Assembly (NCBI GenBank): GCA_937871825.1
Contig: CALMOK010000062.1
Span: 1,984 to 39,756 of the forward strand
DNA from: an uncultured Alphaproteobacteria bacterium
Lineage (GTDB): Bacteria > Pseudomonadota > Alphaproteobacteria > Rhizobiales > Beijerinckiaceae
DNA: 37,773 bases
Direction: 5' to 3'
A program made the translations under genes and the position numbers. The notes beneath the pieces are model-generated. The model was not told the DNA's origin, ran no database searches, and saw only the letters and a program-made list of their open reading frames with translations. Below are positions 27,251 through 37,095 of this stretch, in pieces. The number at the start of each line of letters is the position of its first letter. The stretch's first letter is position 1.

Positions 27251-27268
27251 GGTTCGCCTGGCCGAACC
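27251..27268 (-). other. 6-bp hairpin just after lpxC
   Basis: GGTTCG and CGAACC flank a six-base loop three bases downstream of the lpxC stop codon on the minus strand. It lacks a T-run. It may be a weak terminator or an mRNA 3'-end stabiliser between lpxC and bamD, but chance cannot be excluded. Confidence 0.25.
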
Positions 27269-27271
27269 CGA

Positions 27272-28213
27272 TCAGTTCATCTCGGCAAAGGCCGGCATGG
27301 CCGGCAGGCCGAAGTCCGCGTAGAAGCTGCGCGCCCGGCTCGGCGCCTCGACCATTTCGAAGGACGTCCGGTCGGCGAACATGGCCTGGAGAACGGCGAC
27401 GTTCATCCTGTGACCGGGGCAGAACGCCCGATAGGTGCCGATGATCGGCGCGCCCGCGAGGGCGAGGTCACCGACCGCGTCGAGCATCTTATGCGAAACG
27501 AACTCGTCGGCGCTGCGCAGCCCCTCGGGGTTGAGGACACGGTCACCGTCCACCGCGATGGAATTCTCCAGCGACGAGCCGAGGGCGAAACCCATCTTCC
27601 AGAGTCGTTCGACGTCGGCGATCGATCCAAACGTGCGCGCACGGGCGATCTCGGCGCGAAAGCTCGAGGGCGTGAGCAGGAGCGCCTTGTGCTGCCGTCC
27701 GATCACGCCGCTCGCGTAATCGATCTCTACATCCAGGCGAAAGCCCTTGTCGCATGGCGAAAGCTCGGAAAACGAACGGCCGTGATCCACCCTGATCGGT
27801 TTCAGGACCTTGAGGTGGCGGCGGGAGGCCGACAGGGTCTCGAGGCCGACACGGTCGATGGCGGCCACGAAAGCCCAAGCCGATCCGTCCATGATGGGCA
27901 CTTCGGGTCCGTCGATCTCCACCGTGACGTTGTCGACGCCCAAACCCGCCAAAGCCGCCAGGAGATGTTCGATCGTCGCCACCGTGCCGCGGGATGGGTC
28001 ACCGATCACCGTGCAGAGCTCAGTCGTCGAAACCTTCGACCACTTGGCCTCGATGCGGCGGTCGCCGCCATCGGGAAGGCCGGTCCTGCGAAAAACGATC
28101 CCCGTATTGGCTGACGCGGGATGGAGAACCAGGCTGACTGGAGCATTGGAGTGAACGCCTGCGCCAAGCAGCGTCACGGTCTTGCGCAGGGTCGTCTGCT
28201 TCCCCAGTTTCAT
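27272..28213 (-). CDS. lpxC: UDP-3-O-acyl-N-acetylglucosamine deacetylase
   Basis: This 313-residue zinc enzyme performs the first committed step of lipid A synthesis. The zinc and active-site motifs are all present: ATIEHLLAALAGLGVDNVTV (catalytic Glu and zinc His), DEFVSHKMLDAVGDLALAG (zinc His and Asp) and PGHRMNVAVLQAMFAD (general acid His). The N-terminus KQTTLRKTVTLLGAGVHSN is typical. A ribosome site AGGAC lies seven bases before the ATG. It sits downstream of ftsZ across a 323-base gap that probably holds its own promoter. In many bacteria the protein level is set by FtsH proteolysis; nothing here shows whether that applies. Confidence 0.97.
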   Translation of the reverse strand: MKLGKQTTLRKTVTLLGAGVHSNAPVSLVLHPASANTGIVFRRTGLPDGGDRRIEAKWSKVSTTELCTVIGDPSRGTVATIEHLLAALAGLGVDNVTVEIDGPEVPIMDGSAWAFVAAIDRVGLETLSASRRHLKVLKPIRVDHGRSFSELSPCDKGFRLDVEIDYASGVIGRQHKALLLTPSSFRAEIARARTFGSIADVERLWKMGFALGSSLENSIAVDGDRVLNPEGLRSADEFVSHKMLDAVGDLALAGAPIIGTYRAFCPGHRMNVAVLQAMFADRTSFEMVEAPSRARSFYADFGLPAMPAFAEMN

Positions 28214-28385
28214 TCGTCGTCCTGCTCCGCGCGTCCCGCCCTGCGGGCGCTTGGCTTGCGTGTGTCCCCATCGATCCTGTGGTGACGGCTCACACTAGGG
28301 GCGGGCCAGGAGGGATCGGATGGTCCGGAAAGCCGTGGGCCACGTTTCGGCCCTGTCTTGTTTCAACAAACTACGCGTCGATCGT

Positions 28386-28415
28386 TTGTTATCCAAATCA
28401 CGCTTTCTAACGCAA
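28386..28415 (-). promoter_or_regulatory. Candidate lpxC promoter in AT-rich island
   Basis: On the minus strand TTGCGT (28410-28415) is followed after 16 bases by GATAAC, or after 18 bases by TAACAA, both partial matches to the vegetative -10 box. The AT-rich setting and the distance of about 170 bases to the lpxC ATG support a promoter, but the exact boxes are uncertain. Confidence 0.35.
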
Positions 28416-28482
28416 TGTTACACAATCGATCGAATTGAACACCCTGACATTCGTGAGCAATGCCAAGCACATGAATCAGCCG

Positions 28483-28508
28483 GAAGGCCCGGCGGCTGCC
28501 GGACCTTC
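28483..28508 (-). terminator. Hairpin downstream of ftsZ, possible terminator
   Basis: On the minus strand GAAGGTCCGGC, a four-base loop and GCCGGGCCTTC form an eleven-pair stem (one G-U) 28 bases after the ftsZ stop codon. There is no T-run, so it would be a factor-dependent terminator or 3'-end stabiliser rather than a simple intrinsic terminator. Its place at the end of the division cluster and before the lpxC promoter region supports a boundary role. Confidence 0.5.
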
Positions 28509-28536
28509 GCGGTTCGTTACATCATTCGGCGACGAT

Positions 28537-30318
28537 TTAGTTGGATTGTCGCCGCAGGAAAGCCGGGATTTCCAACTGGTCGTCCTCCGATACCCGCGGC
28601 ATCGAGGGGCGACCGTGCTGGTCTGCCGAAAGGTGGGCCTGCCGTGCTGGGGCAGCCGGTGCTTGGCGCTTGGCATATTCGGCGTGAACCGAACCGGGCT
28701 GTGGGCTGCGGGGCGTCGAATGAACCGGCAGATGCGGAGCGGCTTGGGCGATCTGCGTGGTCTGTGGCAGGCTGACCTGCGTCCGGTGGGCCGGCGCGGC
28801 GGCCGCGGCGGGCTTGCCGGCCTGGGAATCGTCGCCACGGCTCATGCCGAAGGAGGCGAGCCGCTCCAGCAGGCTGCGGCGCTTGGTTTCCGCCTGGCCG
28901 GCTTCGGGTTGGGCCCGCTGCGCGCGGATCTGTTCCTGCACCGGCAGCGGCAGGTCTTCCACCTGCGGCATGCGTTGCGGGCGCTGCACCTGCAGCGGCG
29001 CCGGTGGGATGAAGGGGCCGCTTTCCATCACCTCGGGGGCACGTGGTGTTTCGTGCTGCAAGGGGGGCTGGGCGGGGAAAACGCTCGCCTTGGACTGGAC
29101 CTGCATCAAGTCGAGATCGTGTGAGGTCGTCACCGGGGCAGGGGGGGCGTATTGGACCGGTGCGGCCTGGACGACCTGCTTGGGTGCCGCCGGAGGGGCG
29201 GCCAGCTCGTAGGCCGGGGCGTGCTGCTCGGGCATCGCGGCCACCCGGGCCGGTGCGGCGGCTTCCGGGGCGCGGGCGATCGTTTGGGCCCGCAACCGGG
29301 CGGTCGCCTCGTTGATGCGGGCCTCGCTCGACGCGAGTTCCTTGGAGCCGGCGGGATGATCGATGCCGGTCGCCACCACGGACACGCGGACGATGCCGTC
29401 GAGGTTGGAGTCGAAGGTGGCGCCCAGGATGATGTTGGCGTCGTCGTCGACCTCCTGACGGATGCGGCTCGCCGCTTCGTCGACTTCGTAGAGCGTGAGG
29501 TCGTTGCCGCCCGTGATGGAGATCAAGAGGCCCCGCGCGCCCTTCATCGACACCTCGTCGAGCAGCGGATTGGCGATCGCGGCTTCGGCCGCCATGATGG
29601 CGCGCTTGTCGCCGGAGGCTTCCCCGGTGCCCATCATGGCCTTGCCCATTTCGCGCATGATGGCGCGGACGTCGGCGAAGTCAAGGTTGATCAGTCCTTC
29701 CTTGACCATGAGATCCGTGATGCAGGCGACGCCCGAGTAGAGGACCTGGTCGGCCATCGAGAAGGCGTCGGCGAAGGTGGTGCGCTCGTTGGCAACGCGG
29801 AACAGGTTCTGGTTCGGGATGCAGATCAGCGTGTCGACGGCCTTCTGCAATTCGTTGATGCCGGCTTCCGCCACCCGGGCGCGGCGCTGACCTTCGAACT
29901 GGAACGGCTTGGTCACCACGCCGACGGTGAGGATGCCCATGTCGCGCGCCGTGCGGGCGATCACCGGTGCGGCTCCGGTTCCCGTACCACCGCCCATCCC
30001 GGCGGTGACGAACACCATATGGGCGCCGGCGAGGTGGTCGCGGATCTCCTCGATGGCTTCCTCGGCGGCCGCGCGCCCGACCTCCGGCTGCGATCCAGCC
30101 CCGAGACCCTCGGTGACCTGGAGGCCCATCTGGATTATGCGCTCGGCCTTGGAGCCCGTCAGGGCCTGGGCGTCCGTGTTGGCGACAATGAAATCGACCC
30201 CCACCAGTCCGGACACGATCATGTTGTTGACCGCGTTACCGCCGGCGCCCCCGATGCCGCACACCATGATGCGGGGCTTCAGCTCTCTCAATTCCGGTCC
30301 CTTAAGATTGATCGTCAT
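28537..30318 (-). CDS. ftsZ: Cell division protein FtsZ
   Basis: This 593-residue tubulin-like GTPase forms the Z ring. The GTPase domain covers about residues 10-320: [25 protein letters not shown] and the GTP-binding loop [13 protein letters not shown] (GGGTGTG at residues 109-115). The catalytic T7 loop lies in [14 protein letters not shown] long Pro/Ala/Gln-rich linker of some 250 residues follows, and the conserved C-terminal peptide EIPAFLRRQ, which binds FtsA and other partners, ends the protein. The total length is near that of other Rhizobiales FtsZ and longer than the roughly 380 residues in E. coli. A ribosome site AGGAA precedes the ATG. It follows ftsA by 101 bases, with a strong hairpin in the gap. 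Confidence 0.97.
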   Translation of the reverse strand: MTINLKGPELRELKPRIMVCGIGGAGGNAVNNMIVSGLVGVDFIVANTDAQALTGSKAERIIQMGLQVTEGLGAGSQPEVGRAAAEEAIEEIRDHLAGAHMVFVTAGMGGGTGTGAAPVIARTARDMGILTVGVVTKPFQFEGQRRARVAEAGINELQKAVDTLICIPNQNLFRVANERTTFADAFSMADQVLYSGVACITDLMVKEGLINLDFADVRAIMREMGKAMMGTGEASGDKRAIMAAEAAIANPLLDEVSMKGARGLLISITGGNDLTLYEVDEAASRIRQEVDDDANIILGATFDSNLDGIVRVSVVATGIDHPAGSKELASSEARINEATARLRAQTIARAPEAAAPARVAAMPEQHAPAYELAAPPAAPKQVVQAAPVQYAPPAPVTTSHDLDLMQVQSKASVFPAQPPLQHETPRAPEVMESGPFIPPAPLQVQRPQRMPQVEDLPLPVQEQIRAQRAQPEAGQAETKRRSLLERLASFGMSRGDDSQAGKPAAAAAPAHRTQVSLPQTTQIAQAAPHLPVHSTPRSPQPGSVHAEYAKRQAPAAPARQAHLSADQHGRPSMPRVSEDDQLEIPAFLRRQSN

Positions 30319-30380
30319 CGTTCCTGGCCTCTTGATTGCTCGGTGCGCTGCCGCGCTCTATCCGTTTTTCCACCCAATAC

Positions 30381-30413
30381 GCGACGCCGCGGGCCGCCGT
30401 CCCGCGCCGTCGC
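30381..30413 (-). other. Strong hairpin between ftsA and ftsZ
   Basis: GCGACG-C-CGCGGG and CCCGCG-C-CGTCGC form two six-pair helices separated by a single C-C mismatch, with a seven-base loop. The stem starts six bases after the ftsA stop codon. No T-run follows. It may mark an RNA processing or pausing site, or a partial terminator that sets ftsZ apart from ftsA. Confidence 0.5.
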
Positions 30414-30419
30414 AAAACC

Positions 30420-31724
30420 CTAGAAGCTGTCTTTCAACCAGCGCCCGACCCGCGTCATGTAGCCGTCCGTTCCGGTCGCCTGCATGGATGGTTGGCCTTG
30501 AGGCTCGAAATGCTCGATGCCCGCGAACTGCGGGTAGATGAGCAGGCCAACGGCTGCCGCGAAGGCGGGATTCTTCGCTGATTCGGGCAATCCTTGAATA
30601 CCTAAGGGACGCCCGATCCGGACTTGCGGCGAAATAATCCGTCGTGCGGCTTCGGCGACACCCGTCAGCTGGCAAGCGCCTCCGGTGAGCACGAGGCGGC
30701 GGCCGGCATGGGCCGCGAACCCCGCGTCCCGCAGGCGGTCCCGCACGAGTTCGAGGATTTCCTCCACGCGCGGCTTGATGATCCGCACCAGATGGGACTT
30801 CGGCAAATGGCTCGGCTGGTCGGGATCGTCGCCCACGTGGGTGATCGCCACGGTTTCCCGCTCGTCCGAGGCCGACGAGATGGCGGTGCCGTAGAAGGTC
30901 TTCAGCCGTTCGGCGTCGGTCATGCGCGTGGTCAAGCCTCGGGCGAGGTCCATGGTGACGTGGTTGCCGCCAACCGCGACGGCGTCGACGTGAGCGAGAT
31001 GGCCGCCCGCGAACACACCCGTGGAGGTTGTGCCGCCGCCCATGTCGATCAGCGCGACGCCGAGTTCGGCTTCGTCGTCCACAAGGGCCGACAGGCCCGC
31101 CGCATAGGGGGTCGCCACCAAGGCTTCCACCGTCAGGTGGCAGCGTTCCACCGCCAGCATCAGGTTGCGGGCTGCCGCGGCGTCGCAGCCGATCACGTGC
31201 ATCTCGGCGCCGAGTTCGTCGCCGATCATCCCCTTGGGATCGCGGATTCCCCGGGTGCGGTCGAGCGAGAAGCCGTTGGGAAGGGAATGGAGAACGGCCC
31301 GGCCTTGGCGCGCGGTGGTGGTGCTCGACGCCTCGAGGACGCGGTGCACGTCGTAATCCGACACCGCCTTGCCACCCACCGTGACCTTGGCGTTGTAGTG
31401 CTGGGACGACAGCCGACCGCCGGTGGTCGTGACGATCACGCTGCTGACCTCGACGCCCGCCATGCGCTCGGCGGCGTCGACCGCGAGCCGGATGGCGCTC
31501 TCGGCCTCGTCCATGTCGATCACGGCGCCGGCCTTGATCCCGCGCGAGCGCTGGTGGCCGATGCCGAGGATGCGGCAGCGATGGGTGCGCCCGCGCAGCA
31601 TGTCGGAGGGTTCGGCGGGCGCCAGCTTGGCGATCAGGCAGGCGACTTTCGACGTGCCCACGTCGAGGACGCAGAGCACGGCGCTCTTGCGGGCCGAAAG
31701 GGGACGCAGGCGCGGCGGCATCAT
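30420..31724 (-). CDS. ftsA: Cell division protein FtsA
   Basis: This 434-residue actin-like protein tethers FtsZ to the inner membrane and recruits later division proteins. The nucleotide-binding start is VLCVLDVGTSKVACLIAKL. The SHS2-type inserted domain follows. The LGVALIDMGGGTTSTGVFAG phosphate-binding motif and the RRLVLTGGACQLTGVAEAAR motif are clear. The C-terminus RVGRWLKDSF is the expected amphipathic membrane-targeting helix. The frame extends upstream as a shadow of ftsQ; the ATG at 31724 is chosen because it overlaps the ftsQ stop as ATGA, implying coupled translation. It precedes ftsZ, the standard ftsQ-ftsA-ftsZ order. Confidence 0.96.
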   Translation of the reverse strand: MMPPRLRPLSARKSAVLCVLDVGTSKVACLIAKLAPAEPSDMLRGRTHRCRILGIGHQRSRGIKAGAVIDMDEAESAIRLAVDAAERMAGVEVSSVIVTTTGGRLSSQHYNAKVTVGGKAVSDYDVHRVLEASSTTTARQGRAVLHSLPNGFSLDRTRGIRDPKGMIGDELGAEMHVIGCDAAAARNLMLAVERCHLTVEALVATPYAAGLSALVDDEAELGVALIDMGGGTTSTGVFAGGHLAHVDAVAVGGNHVTMDLARGLTTRMTDAERLKTFYGTAISSASDERETVAITHVGDDPDQPSHLPKSHLVRIIKPRVEEILELVRDRLRDAGFAAHAGRRLVLTGGACQLTGVAEAARRIISPQVRIGRPLGIQGLPESAKNPAFAAAVGLLIYPQFAGIEHFEPQGQPSMQATGTDGYMTRVGRWLKDSF

Positions 31725-32722
31725 TCGTGCGGTCCCTTGGACTTTGGCTTCTTGGCGAGAGCCTCGGCGCGCGCCGCCGCGGCATCGGCCGACAGGCGCA
31801 CGGTGACGCGCGTCGGCCGGCGCAGGTCGACCGAAACCACGTCCTTGTCGAGCAGCTTGGATTGCCCGTCCAGGGCGACGAGCCGGGCCACCTGCTCGGC
31901 ACCGCCGGTTTCCGGCAAGGCGACCTCGACGCCGTTGTCCATGCGCAGGGTCCAGCGCCGGTCGCCGACGAGGATGCCGGCGGCGATGCGGCCCCGCAGG
32001 TCGCCCGCGGCGTCGAGCAAGGCCAGGAACTGGCCGACCTTCGCGTTCGCACCCTGGCCGACCACGAAGGGCAGGCCAATGAAACGGTCGTCGTGCACGC
32101 CGTCGATCACCGTGCCGTCGTTTGAAACGATCGAAAGCTGGCCGTCCTTCTGCCAAAGGGCCACGGGGTCGCGCTCGTCCACGGCGATCATCAGGCGGTC
32201 GGGGAACAGCTTGGTGATCACCGCGTCCTTGATGAGCGGTAACGCCTTCAACCGGTCACGGACGCTTGCGGCGTCGAGAAACAACAGCGAATTCTTGGGA
32301 TCAACCGCGGCGGCCTTTAGGATTTCGTGCTGGTCGAGTTCCTTGAGGCCCGAGATCGTGATGGCGTTGATGGGAAAGCCCGCGACCTTGGCGACGAGAT
32401 CGAAGGGGGAGCCGTTCGCCTCGACGTAGGCGGCGTATTGCCCGCCCCGGACCGCGCCGAAGAGACCCGTGGCGGCGAACAGGACGAGGCTCAGCGCGAC
32501 ACCCACGCCGCCGCGTCGTGTGAGAAGGAGCATGGGATCGCTGGTGCGGCGCTTCGAGCGGCCGCGCGGCGGATAGGGGGTGGATCGCGGCGGCGCATAG
32601 TCCTGGCTGCCACGGGACGGCTCGAACCCACCCGGAACGCCGGCGAAGCGCAGGCGCGACGACCCGACCAGCGCCGAGCCGGCTTCCGTTAACGATCTAA
32701 GGAGGCGTCCTCCACCATCCAT
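31721..32722 (-). CDS. ftsQ: Cell division protein FtsQ
   Basis: This 333-residue single-pass inner-membrane protein of the divisome would bridge early and late division proteins through FtsB and FtsL. A cytoplasmic N-terminal tail of about 70 residues rich in Arg, Pro and Gly is followed by one membrane helix (GVGVALSLVLFAATGLFGAV). The periplasmic POTRA domain comes next (INAITISGLKELDQHEILKA, SLLFLDAASVRDRLKALPLI, PDRLMIAVDERDPVALW), then the FtsQ domain. The chosen ATG overlaps the end of ddl by 34 bases. A later start is possible but would shorten the basic tail. It ends with the ATGA overlap to ftsA. Confidence 0.93.
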   Translation of the reverse strand: MDGGGRLLRSLTEAGSALVGSSRLRFAGVPGGFEPSRGSQDYAPPRSTPYPPRGRSKRRTSDPMLLLTRRGGVGVALSLVLFAATGLFGAVRGGQYAAYVEANGSPFDLVAKVAGFPINAITISGLKELDQHEILKAAAVDPKNSLLFLDAASVRDRLKALPLIKDAVITKLFPDRLMIAVDERDPVALWQKDGQLSIVSNDGTVIDGVHDDRFIGLPFVVGQGANAKVGQFLALLDAAGDLRGRIAAGILVGDRRWTLRMDNGVEVALPETGGAEQVARLVALDGQSKLLDKDVVSVDLRRPTRVTVRLSADAAAARAEALAKKPKSKGPHE

Positions 32723-33612
32723 CGGACAAGCTCACCAAATGACAAGCCGGCGTGTGCCGCAAGCTCGGGTACCAGCGAGGTCTCGGTCATTCCGGGTTGC
32801 GTGTTGACTTCCAGCGCGACCAACTGCCCCGTTCCGCCAGGCCGGTCGTCGTATCGGAAGTCGGTGCGACTCACGCCGCGGCAACCCAGAGCCCGATGCG
32901 CTCTGAGGGCCAACTCTTGGACATTTTGGTAAACAAACTGTTTAAGATTTGCCGGAAGCACATGGGTCGAGCCCCCTTTGGCATATTTCGCGTCGTAGTC
33001 GTAGAACTCGCCGGTGTTTGACACGACGTCGATCACGTCAAGGGCGCGGTCGCCCATGACGGCGCAGGTCAGCTCGCGCCCGGCGACAAACGTCTCGGCC
33101 AGGATCGTGTCGCCGAAGGCCCAGTCCTCGCGGCCGACTTCCTGCGGCGGATGGCTCCTGTCTTCCCGCACGATGATGACGCCGACCGAGGATCCCTCGT
33201 TGACCGGCTTGAGCACGTAGGGCGGCGGCAGGACGTGCGACCGCGCGGCGGCGAACCGGTCGACCACCATGCCGTGCGCGACCGGCACCCCGGCGGCGGC
33301 CATCAGGATTTTGGCCTTGTCCTTCTGCATGGCGACGGCCGAGGCCAGGACGCCCGAATGCGTGTAGGGGATGCGCAGGACTTCGAGGATGCCCTGCACC
33401 GTTCCGTCCTCGCCCACCCGCCCATGAAGGGCGTTGAAGGCGACGTCCGGGCGAAGCGCGGCGAGGCGAGCCCCGATGTCGCGCTCGACGTCGAGGCGCG
33501 TCACCCGGTAACCGACCCCCTCCAGCGCGGCCGCGCAAGCCGCCCCGGTGCGCAGCGACACGTCCCGCTCCGCCGACCATCCGCCCATCAGAACCGCGAC
33601 ATGCTGGGTCAT
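32689..33612 (-). CDS. ddl: D-alanine--D-alanine ligase
   Basis: This 307-residue ATP-grasp enzyme makes the D-Ala-D-Ala dipeptide for the peptidoglycan stem. The start [20 protein letters not shown] is typical of DdlB. The [20 protein letters not shown] segment is the substrate-binding signature. [17 protein letters not shown] forms the ATP-grasp loop and [20 protein letters not shown] carries the metal-binding residues near the C-terminus. The frame is open upstream, but the ATG at 33612 begins the homology and overlaps the murB stop codon as ATGA. It overlaps ftsQ by 34 bases at its own end. Confidence 0.96.
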   Translation of the reverse strand: MTQHVAVLMGGWSAERDVSLRTGAACAAALEGVGYRVTRLDVERDIGARLAALRPDVAFNALHGRVGEDGTVQGILEVLRIPYTHSGVLASAVAMQKDKAKILMAAAGVPVAHGMVVDRFAAARSHVLPPPYVLKPVNEGSSVGVIIVREDRSHPPQEVGREDWAFGDTILAETFVAGRELTCAVMGDRALDVIDVVSNTGEFYDYDAKYAKGGSTHVLPANLKQFVYQNVQELALRAHRALGCRGVSRTDFRYDDRPGGTGQLVALEVNTQPGMTETSLVPELAAHAGLSFGELVRWMVEDASLDR

Positions 33613-34553
33613 TGAACCATTCCTTTCGCGGCCACGCCGATCCGCTTGATTTCCCAGGCAAGGGAGACGCCGCTGTCCGCGAACACGCGCGCCCGAACCT
33701 CCTCGCCAAGCCCTTCGATGTCGGCTGCGGTGGCCGAGCCCCGGTTGACGAGGAAGTTGCAATGCATGGTCGACACGTGGGCGTCGCCCCGCGTCAGGCC
33801 CCGGCAGCCGGCGGCGTCGATCAGCTGCCAAGCCTTTTGGCCGGGTGGGTTGGCGAAAGTGGAGCCGCCGGTCTTTTCGCGAATGGGCTGCGAGGCTTCG
33901 CGCGCGACCGTGATCCGCTCCATGTCGGCCCGGATGGCGCCAGCTTCGCCAGCCCGGCCCCTGAACATGGCCTCGGTCAGGATCACGTCGTCGGGGATGG
34001 CCGAATGCCGGTAAGCAAAACCCATGTCGCCATGGCTGAACACCCGCACGGCGCCGGTGCGGTCGACGCCGCGCGCCTCGACCAGCACATCCGCGGTTTC
34101 GCCCCCATGCGCGCCAGCGTTCATGCGGAGCGCGCCACCGATCGAGCCGGGAATGCCGCGAAAGAACGCCAGGCCGTCGACGCCGGCGTCGGCCGCAGCC
34201 CGCGCGACCTTCACGTCCGGCACGGCGGCCCCAACCCGAAGGTGGTGGTCGCACTCAACCGCGATGCGGCCAAAACCCTTGCCGAGCCGGATGATCAGGC
34301 CCGGCACGCCCCCATCGCGAACGATGAGGTTGGAGCCGAGCCCGACGGTGGTCACCGGGACGTCGGCGGGAACCTCGCCCAGGGCATAGGCGAGGTCTTC
34401 CTCGTCGGCCGGGACCAGCATGGCATCCGCGTGGCCGCCGGCCCGGAACCACGTCATGGGGCCAAGCGGCTCGTCCCGGGTCAGCCGGCCGCGCAGGCGG
34501 GGCAGGGCGCCTCGCAGCCGGTCGAACCGAAGGTGGGATGCCGAACCGTTCAC
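33609..34553 (-). CDS. murB: UDP-N-acetylenolpyruvoylglucosamine reductase
   Basis: This 314-residue FAD enzyme reduces UDP-GlcNAc-enolpyruvate to UDP-MurNAc. The FAD-binding part shows [20 protein letters not shown] and [20 protein letters not shown]. The type-defining [13 protein letters not shown] segment follows, then the catalytic serine region [20 protein letters not shown] and [20 protein letters not shown]. The C-terminal glutamate lies in LAWEIKRIG. It starts with GTG at 34553, overlapping the murC stop codon by four bases (GTGA), and ends overlapping ddl in the same way. A longer upstream open frame is a shadow of murC. Confidence 0.95.
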   Translation of the reverse strand: MNGSASHLRFDRLRGALPRLRGRLTRDEPLGPMTWFRAGGHADAMLVPADEEDLAYALGEVPADVPVTTVGLGSNLIVRDGGVPGLIIRLGKGFGRIAVECDHHLRVGAAVPDVKVARAAADAGVDGLAFFRGIPGSIGGALRMNAGAHGGETADVLVEARGVDRTGAVRVFSHGDMGFAYRHSAIPDDVILTEAMFRGRAGEAGAIRADMERITVAREASQPIREKTGGSTFANPPGQKAWQLIDAAGCRGLTRGDAHVSTMHCNFLVNRGSATAADIEGLGEEVRARVFADSGVSLAWEIKRIGVAAKGMVQ

Positions 34554-35959
34554 GCGTGGCCAGCCGCCGCGAGTTGTTCGGGCAAAGCGTAGGCCCACTG
34601 GGTGATGTTGCCGGCTCCCAGAAGCACCACGTAGTCGCCAGGCTGGGCGAGCCCGCGGACGAGCTGCGCCAAATCCTCGGCCGCCGGCAGGGCCGCGACG
34701 CTGCGGTGGCCGTGGGCCTTGATGGCGGCCACGAGATGGTCCTTGTCGACGCCCTCGATGGGCGCTTCTCCGGCCGGGTACACGTCGGCGACGATCACCG
34801 CGTCGGCATCGTTGAAGCAGGTCGCGAAATCGCCGAACAAGGCTTGCAGGCGGGAATAGCGGTGCGGCTGCACGACGGCGATCACCTGGTTGCGCGTGGA
34901 AGCGCGGGCGGCCTTCAGCACGGCCGCGATCTCCACGGGATGGTGGCCGTAATCGTCGAAGATTTGCGCGCCGTTCCAATCGCCGGTGCGGGTGAAGCGG
35001 CGCTTCACGCCGCCGAACGCCGCCAAGGCCTTGCGGATGGTGTCGATCGGGATCTTGAGCTCGTAGGCGACGGCGATGGCCGCCGTGGCGTTCAGGGCGT
35101 TATGGTGCCCCGGCATCGGCATTACGACGTTCTCGATATAGGTGGCGGCCCCGGTTTTTCGATCGCGGATCAGCACGTTGAAGCGCGACACGCCTCCCGT
35201 GAGGTCGATGTCGAGCAGCCGGACATCGGCCTGAGGGTTTTCGCCGTAGGTGACGACGCGCCGGTCCTCGATCCGGCCGACCAGTTCCTGCACGGTGGGG
35301 TGGTCGATGCACATCACGGCGAAACCGTAGAACGGCAGGTTCTCCACTAGGGTGAGAAAGGCGTCCTTGATGGCGTCGAAGGTCTTGAAGTGGTCGAGGT
35401 GCTCGGGGTCGATGTTGGTGACGATGGCGACATCGACGGGCAGCTTCAGGAAGGTGCCGTCGCTTTCATCGGCTTCCACCACCATCCAATCGCCATCGCC
35501 GAGGCGGGCGTTGGTGCCGTAGGCGTTGATGATTCCGCCGTTGATGACCGTGGGGTCGAGGCCGCCCGCGTCGAGCAGGGTCGCCACCAGGGAGGTCGTT
35601 GTGGTCTTGCCGTGCGTGCCGGCGATCGCCACGCAGGTCTTCAGCCGCATGAGTTCGGCCAGCATTTCGGCGCGGCGCACGACTGGCAGGCGCTTTTCGC
35701 GCGCGGCCGCGAGCTCCGGGTTGTCCCGGCGGATGGCGGTCGACACCACCACGACCTCGGCGTCGCCGAGGTTCGCCGCCAGATGGCCGATGCTGATCGC
35801 GATCCCTTTCTGGCGCAGGCGCTGGATGTTGGCTCCCTCGGCGGCATCCGAGCCCTGAACCTTGTAGCCGAGGTTGTTCAACACCTCGGCGATGCCCGAC
35901 ATGCCGATGCCGCCGATTCCAACGAAGTGGATGGGGCCGAGTTCGCGCGGCAGCTTCAT
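34550..35959 (-). CDS. murC: UDP-N-acetylmuramate--L-alanine ligase
   Basis: This 469-residue Mur ligase adds L-alanine to UDP-MurNAc using ATP. The UDP-binding N-terminus is [20 protein letters not shown]. The ATP loop is [11 protein letters not shown] (near residues 113-123), followed by the ligase motifs [13 protein letters not shown] and [11 protein letters not shown]. The C-terminal domain includes [20 protein letters not shown] and [14 protein letters not shown]. The ATG at 35959 is selected because the homology begins there and it overlaps the murG stop as ATGA. The upstream open frame is a shadow of murG. Confidence 0.97.
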   Translation of the reverse strand: MKLPRELGPIHFVGIGGIGMSGIAEVLNNLGYKVQGSDAAEGANIQRLRQKGIAISIGHLAANLGDAEVVVVSTAIRRDNPELAAAREKRLPVVRRAEMLAELMRLKTCVAIAGTHGKTTTTSLVATLLDAGGLDPTVINGGIINAYGTNARLGDGDWMVVEADESDGTFLKLPVDVAIVTNIDPEHLDHFKTFDAIKDAFLTLVENLPFYGFAVMCIDHPTVQELVGRIEDRRVVTYGENPQADVRLLDIDLTGGVSRFNVLIRDRKTGAATYIENVVMPMPGHHNALNATAAIAVAYELKIPIDTIRKALAAFGGVKRRFTRTGDWNGAQIFDDYGHHPVEIAAVLKAARASTRNQVIAVVQPHRYSRLQALFGDFATCFNDADAVIVADVYPAGEAPIEGVDKDHLVAAIKAHGHRSVAALPAAEDLAQLVRGLAQPGDYVVLLGAGNITQWAYALPEQLAAAGHA

Positions 35960-37095
35960 GAGGTCGTGCTTTCGTTTGCGGCCCGGCCACGCCCGGCGAC
36001 GTTGAGGACGAGGTCGGCGAGGCGCTCGGCGGCGTCGGGCAGGCCGACCGAGCGCGCCGCCTCGGCCTGTGGCCTCAGAATGGCGGCCGGATCGGCGAGC
36101 ACGCGGCCGAGTTCGCCGGCGAGCCAAGCCGGGGTGAAGCCCGTTTGCGGGACCACGCTGGCGGCGCCCACGCCTTGCAACATCAGGGCGTTGGCGGCCT
36201 GGTCCTGATCCAGCGCATGAGGGAATGGAACCAGGATGGAGGGTCGTCCGATCACCGCCAATTCACTGACCGTGGAGGCGCCGGCGCGCGCGACGACGAG
36301 GTGGGCCGCACCGATCCGCGCCGGCAGATCGGTGAAGAAGGGGGCCACTTCGGCTTCGATCCGGGCATCCCCGTAGGCGGCGCGCACGCGTGCCTCGTCT
36401 TCGCCGCGTGCCTGTTGAACCACGACCAGCCGACCCTTTGCTTCCGCGTCGAGGCGGGCGAGGGCGAGCGGCACCACGTCGGACATCACCCGCGCGCCCT
36501 GCGAGCCGCCCGTCACGAGGAGGCGCAGCTTGCCATTGCTGAAGTCCGGGTAGGGTGCCATCGCGGCGGCGAGAACTGTCGCCCGAACGGGATTGCCGGT
36601 GTGGGTCGCTTTGGCGGTCACGGCCGCCGAAGCCTTGCCAAGGGTTGCGAAACCGGTCGCGATGGCGTCGGCGCGCCGGGCCAGGAAGCTGTTGGCGCGG
36701 CCCATGACGGCGTTCTGCTCGTGGAGGACTACGGGGATGCGGCGGGACGCGGCCGCCAGCATGGGCGGCACCGTGGGATAGCCGCCAAAGCCGACCACCA
36801 CACAGGGCTCGACGCGGCCGAGGATGCCGCGCGCCTGCAGGGCGCCCCGTCCCAAGGTCAGGATCGCCAAGGGTTTGGACAGGGTCGACCCCCCCGTCGG
36901 CGTCGCGGCCCTGACGGCGTGCACCGCGTCGGCGGGAAAGCTCCCCACATAGGCGAGGGCGCGCGTGTCCGTCATCAATTCAACCGAGACGCCGCGCGCC
37001 TGGAGGACTCGTGCCAGGGCTTCGGCCGGAAAAAGATGCCCGCCCGTGCCGCCGGCTGCCAGCAGGACGGGTCCGCGCCCCATCGTCCTCGGCAT
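35956..37095 (-). CDS. murG: Undecaprenyldiphospho-muramoylpentapeptide beta-N-acetylglucosaminyltransferase
   Basis: This 379-residue GT28 glycosyltransferase converts lipid I to lipid II at the inner face of the membrane. The G-loop is [18 protein letters not shown] (residues 11-28). [16 protein letters not shown] and [20 protein letters not shown] are diagnostic. The UDP-GlcNAc site shows [20 protein letters not shown] and [20 protein letters not shown], with the [18 protein letters not shown] segment after it. The start ATG shares one base with the ftsW stop (TGATG). It ends in the ATGA overlap with murC. Confidence 0.97.
   Translation of the reverse strand: MPRTMGRGPVLLAAGGTGGHLFPAEALARVLQARGVSVELMTDTRALAYVGSFPADAVHAVRAATPTGGSTLSKPLAILTLGRGALQARGILGRVEPCVVVGFGGYPTVPPMLAAASRRIPVVLHEQNAVMGRANSFLARRADAIATGFATLGKASAAVTAKATHTGNPVRATVLAAAMAPYPDFSNGKLRLLVTGGSQGARVMSDVVPLALARLDAEAKGRLVVVQQARGEDEARVRAAYGDARIEAEVAPFFTDLPARIGAAHLVVARAGASTVSELAVIGRPSILVPFPHALDQDQAANALMLQGVGAASVVPQTGFTPAWLAGELGRVLADPAAILRPQAEAARSVGLPDAAERLADLVLNVAGRGRAANESTTS

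Larger units (their letters stand above)
28214..28536 (-). other. ftsZ-lpxC intergenic region
   Basis: This is the longest gap in the window (323 bases). Nothing in it looks like a gene: the open frames crossing it on the plus strand run on as the shadow of ftsZ. Its middle (about 28360-28450) is clearly more AT-rich than its surroundings, which fits promoter DNA for lpxC. Its ftsZ-proximal end contains an eleven-pair hairpin. Confidence 0.6.

Noticed and set aside
28320-29124. Plus-strand frames starting in the ftsZ-lpxC gap
   Set aside because: Most of their length lies opposite the ftsZ linker; no ribosome site, domain or conserved start is visible, so they are treated as chance frames.
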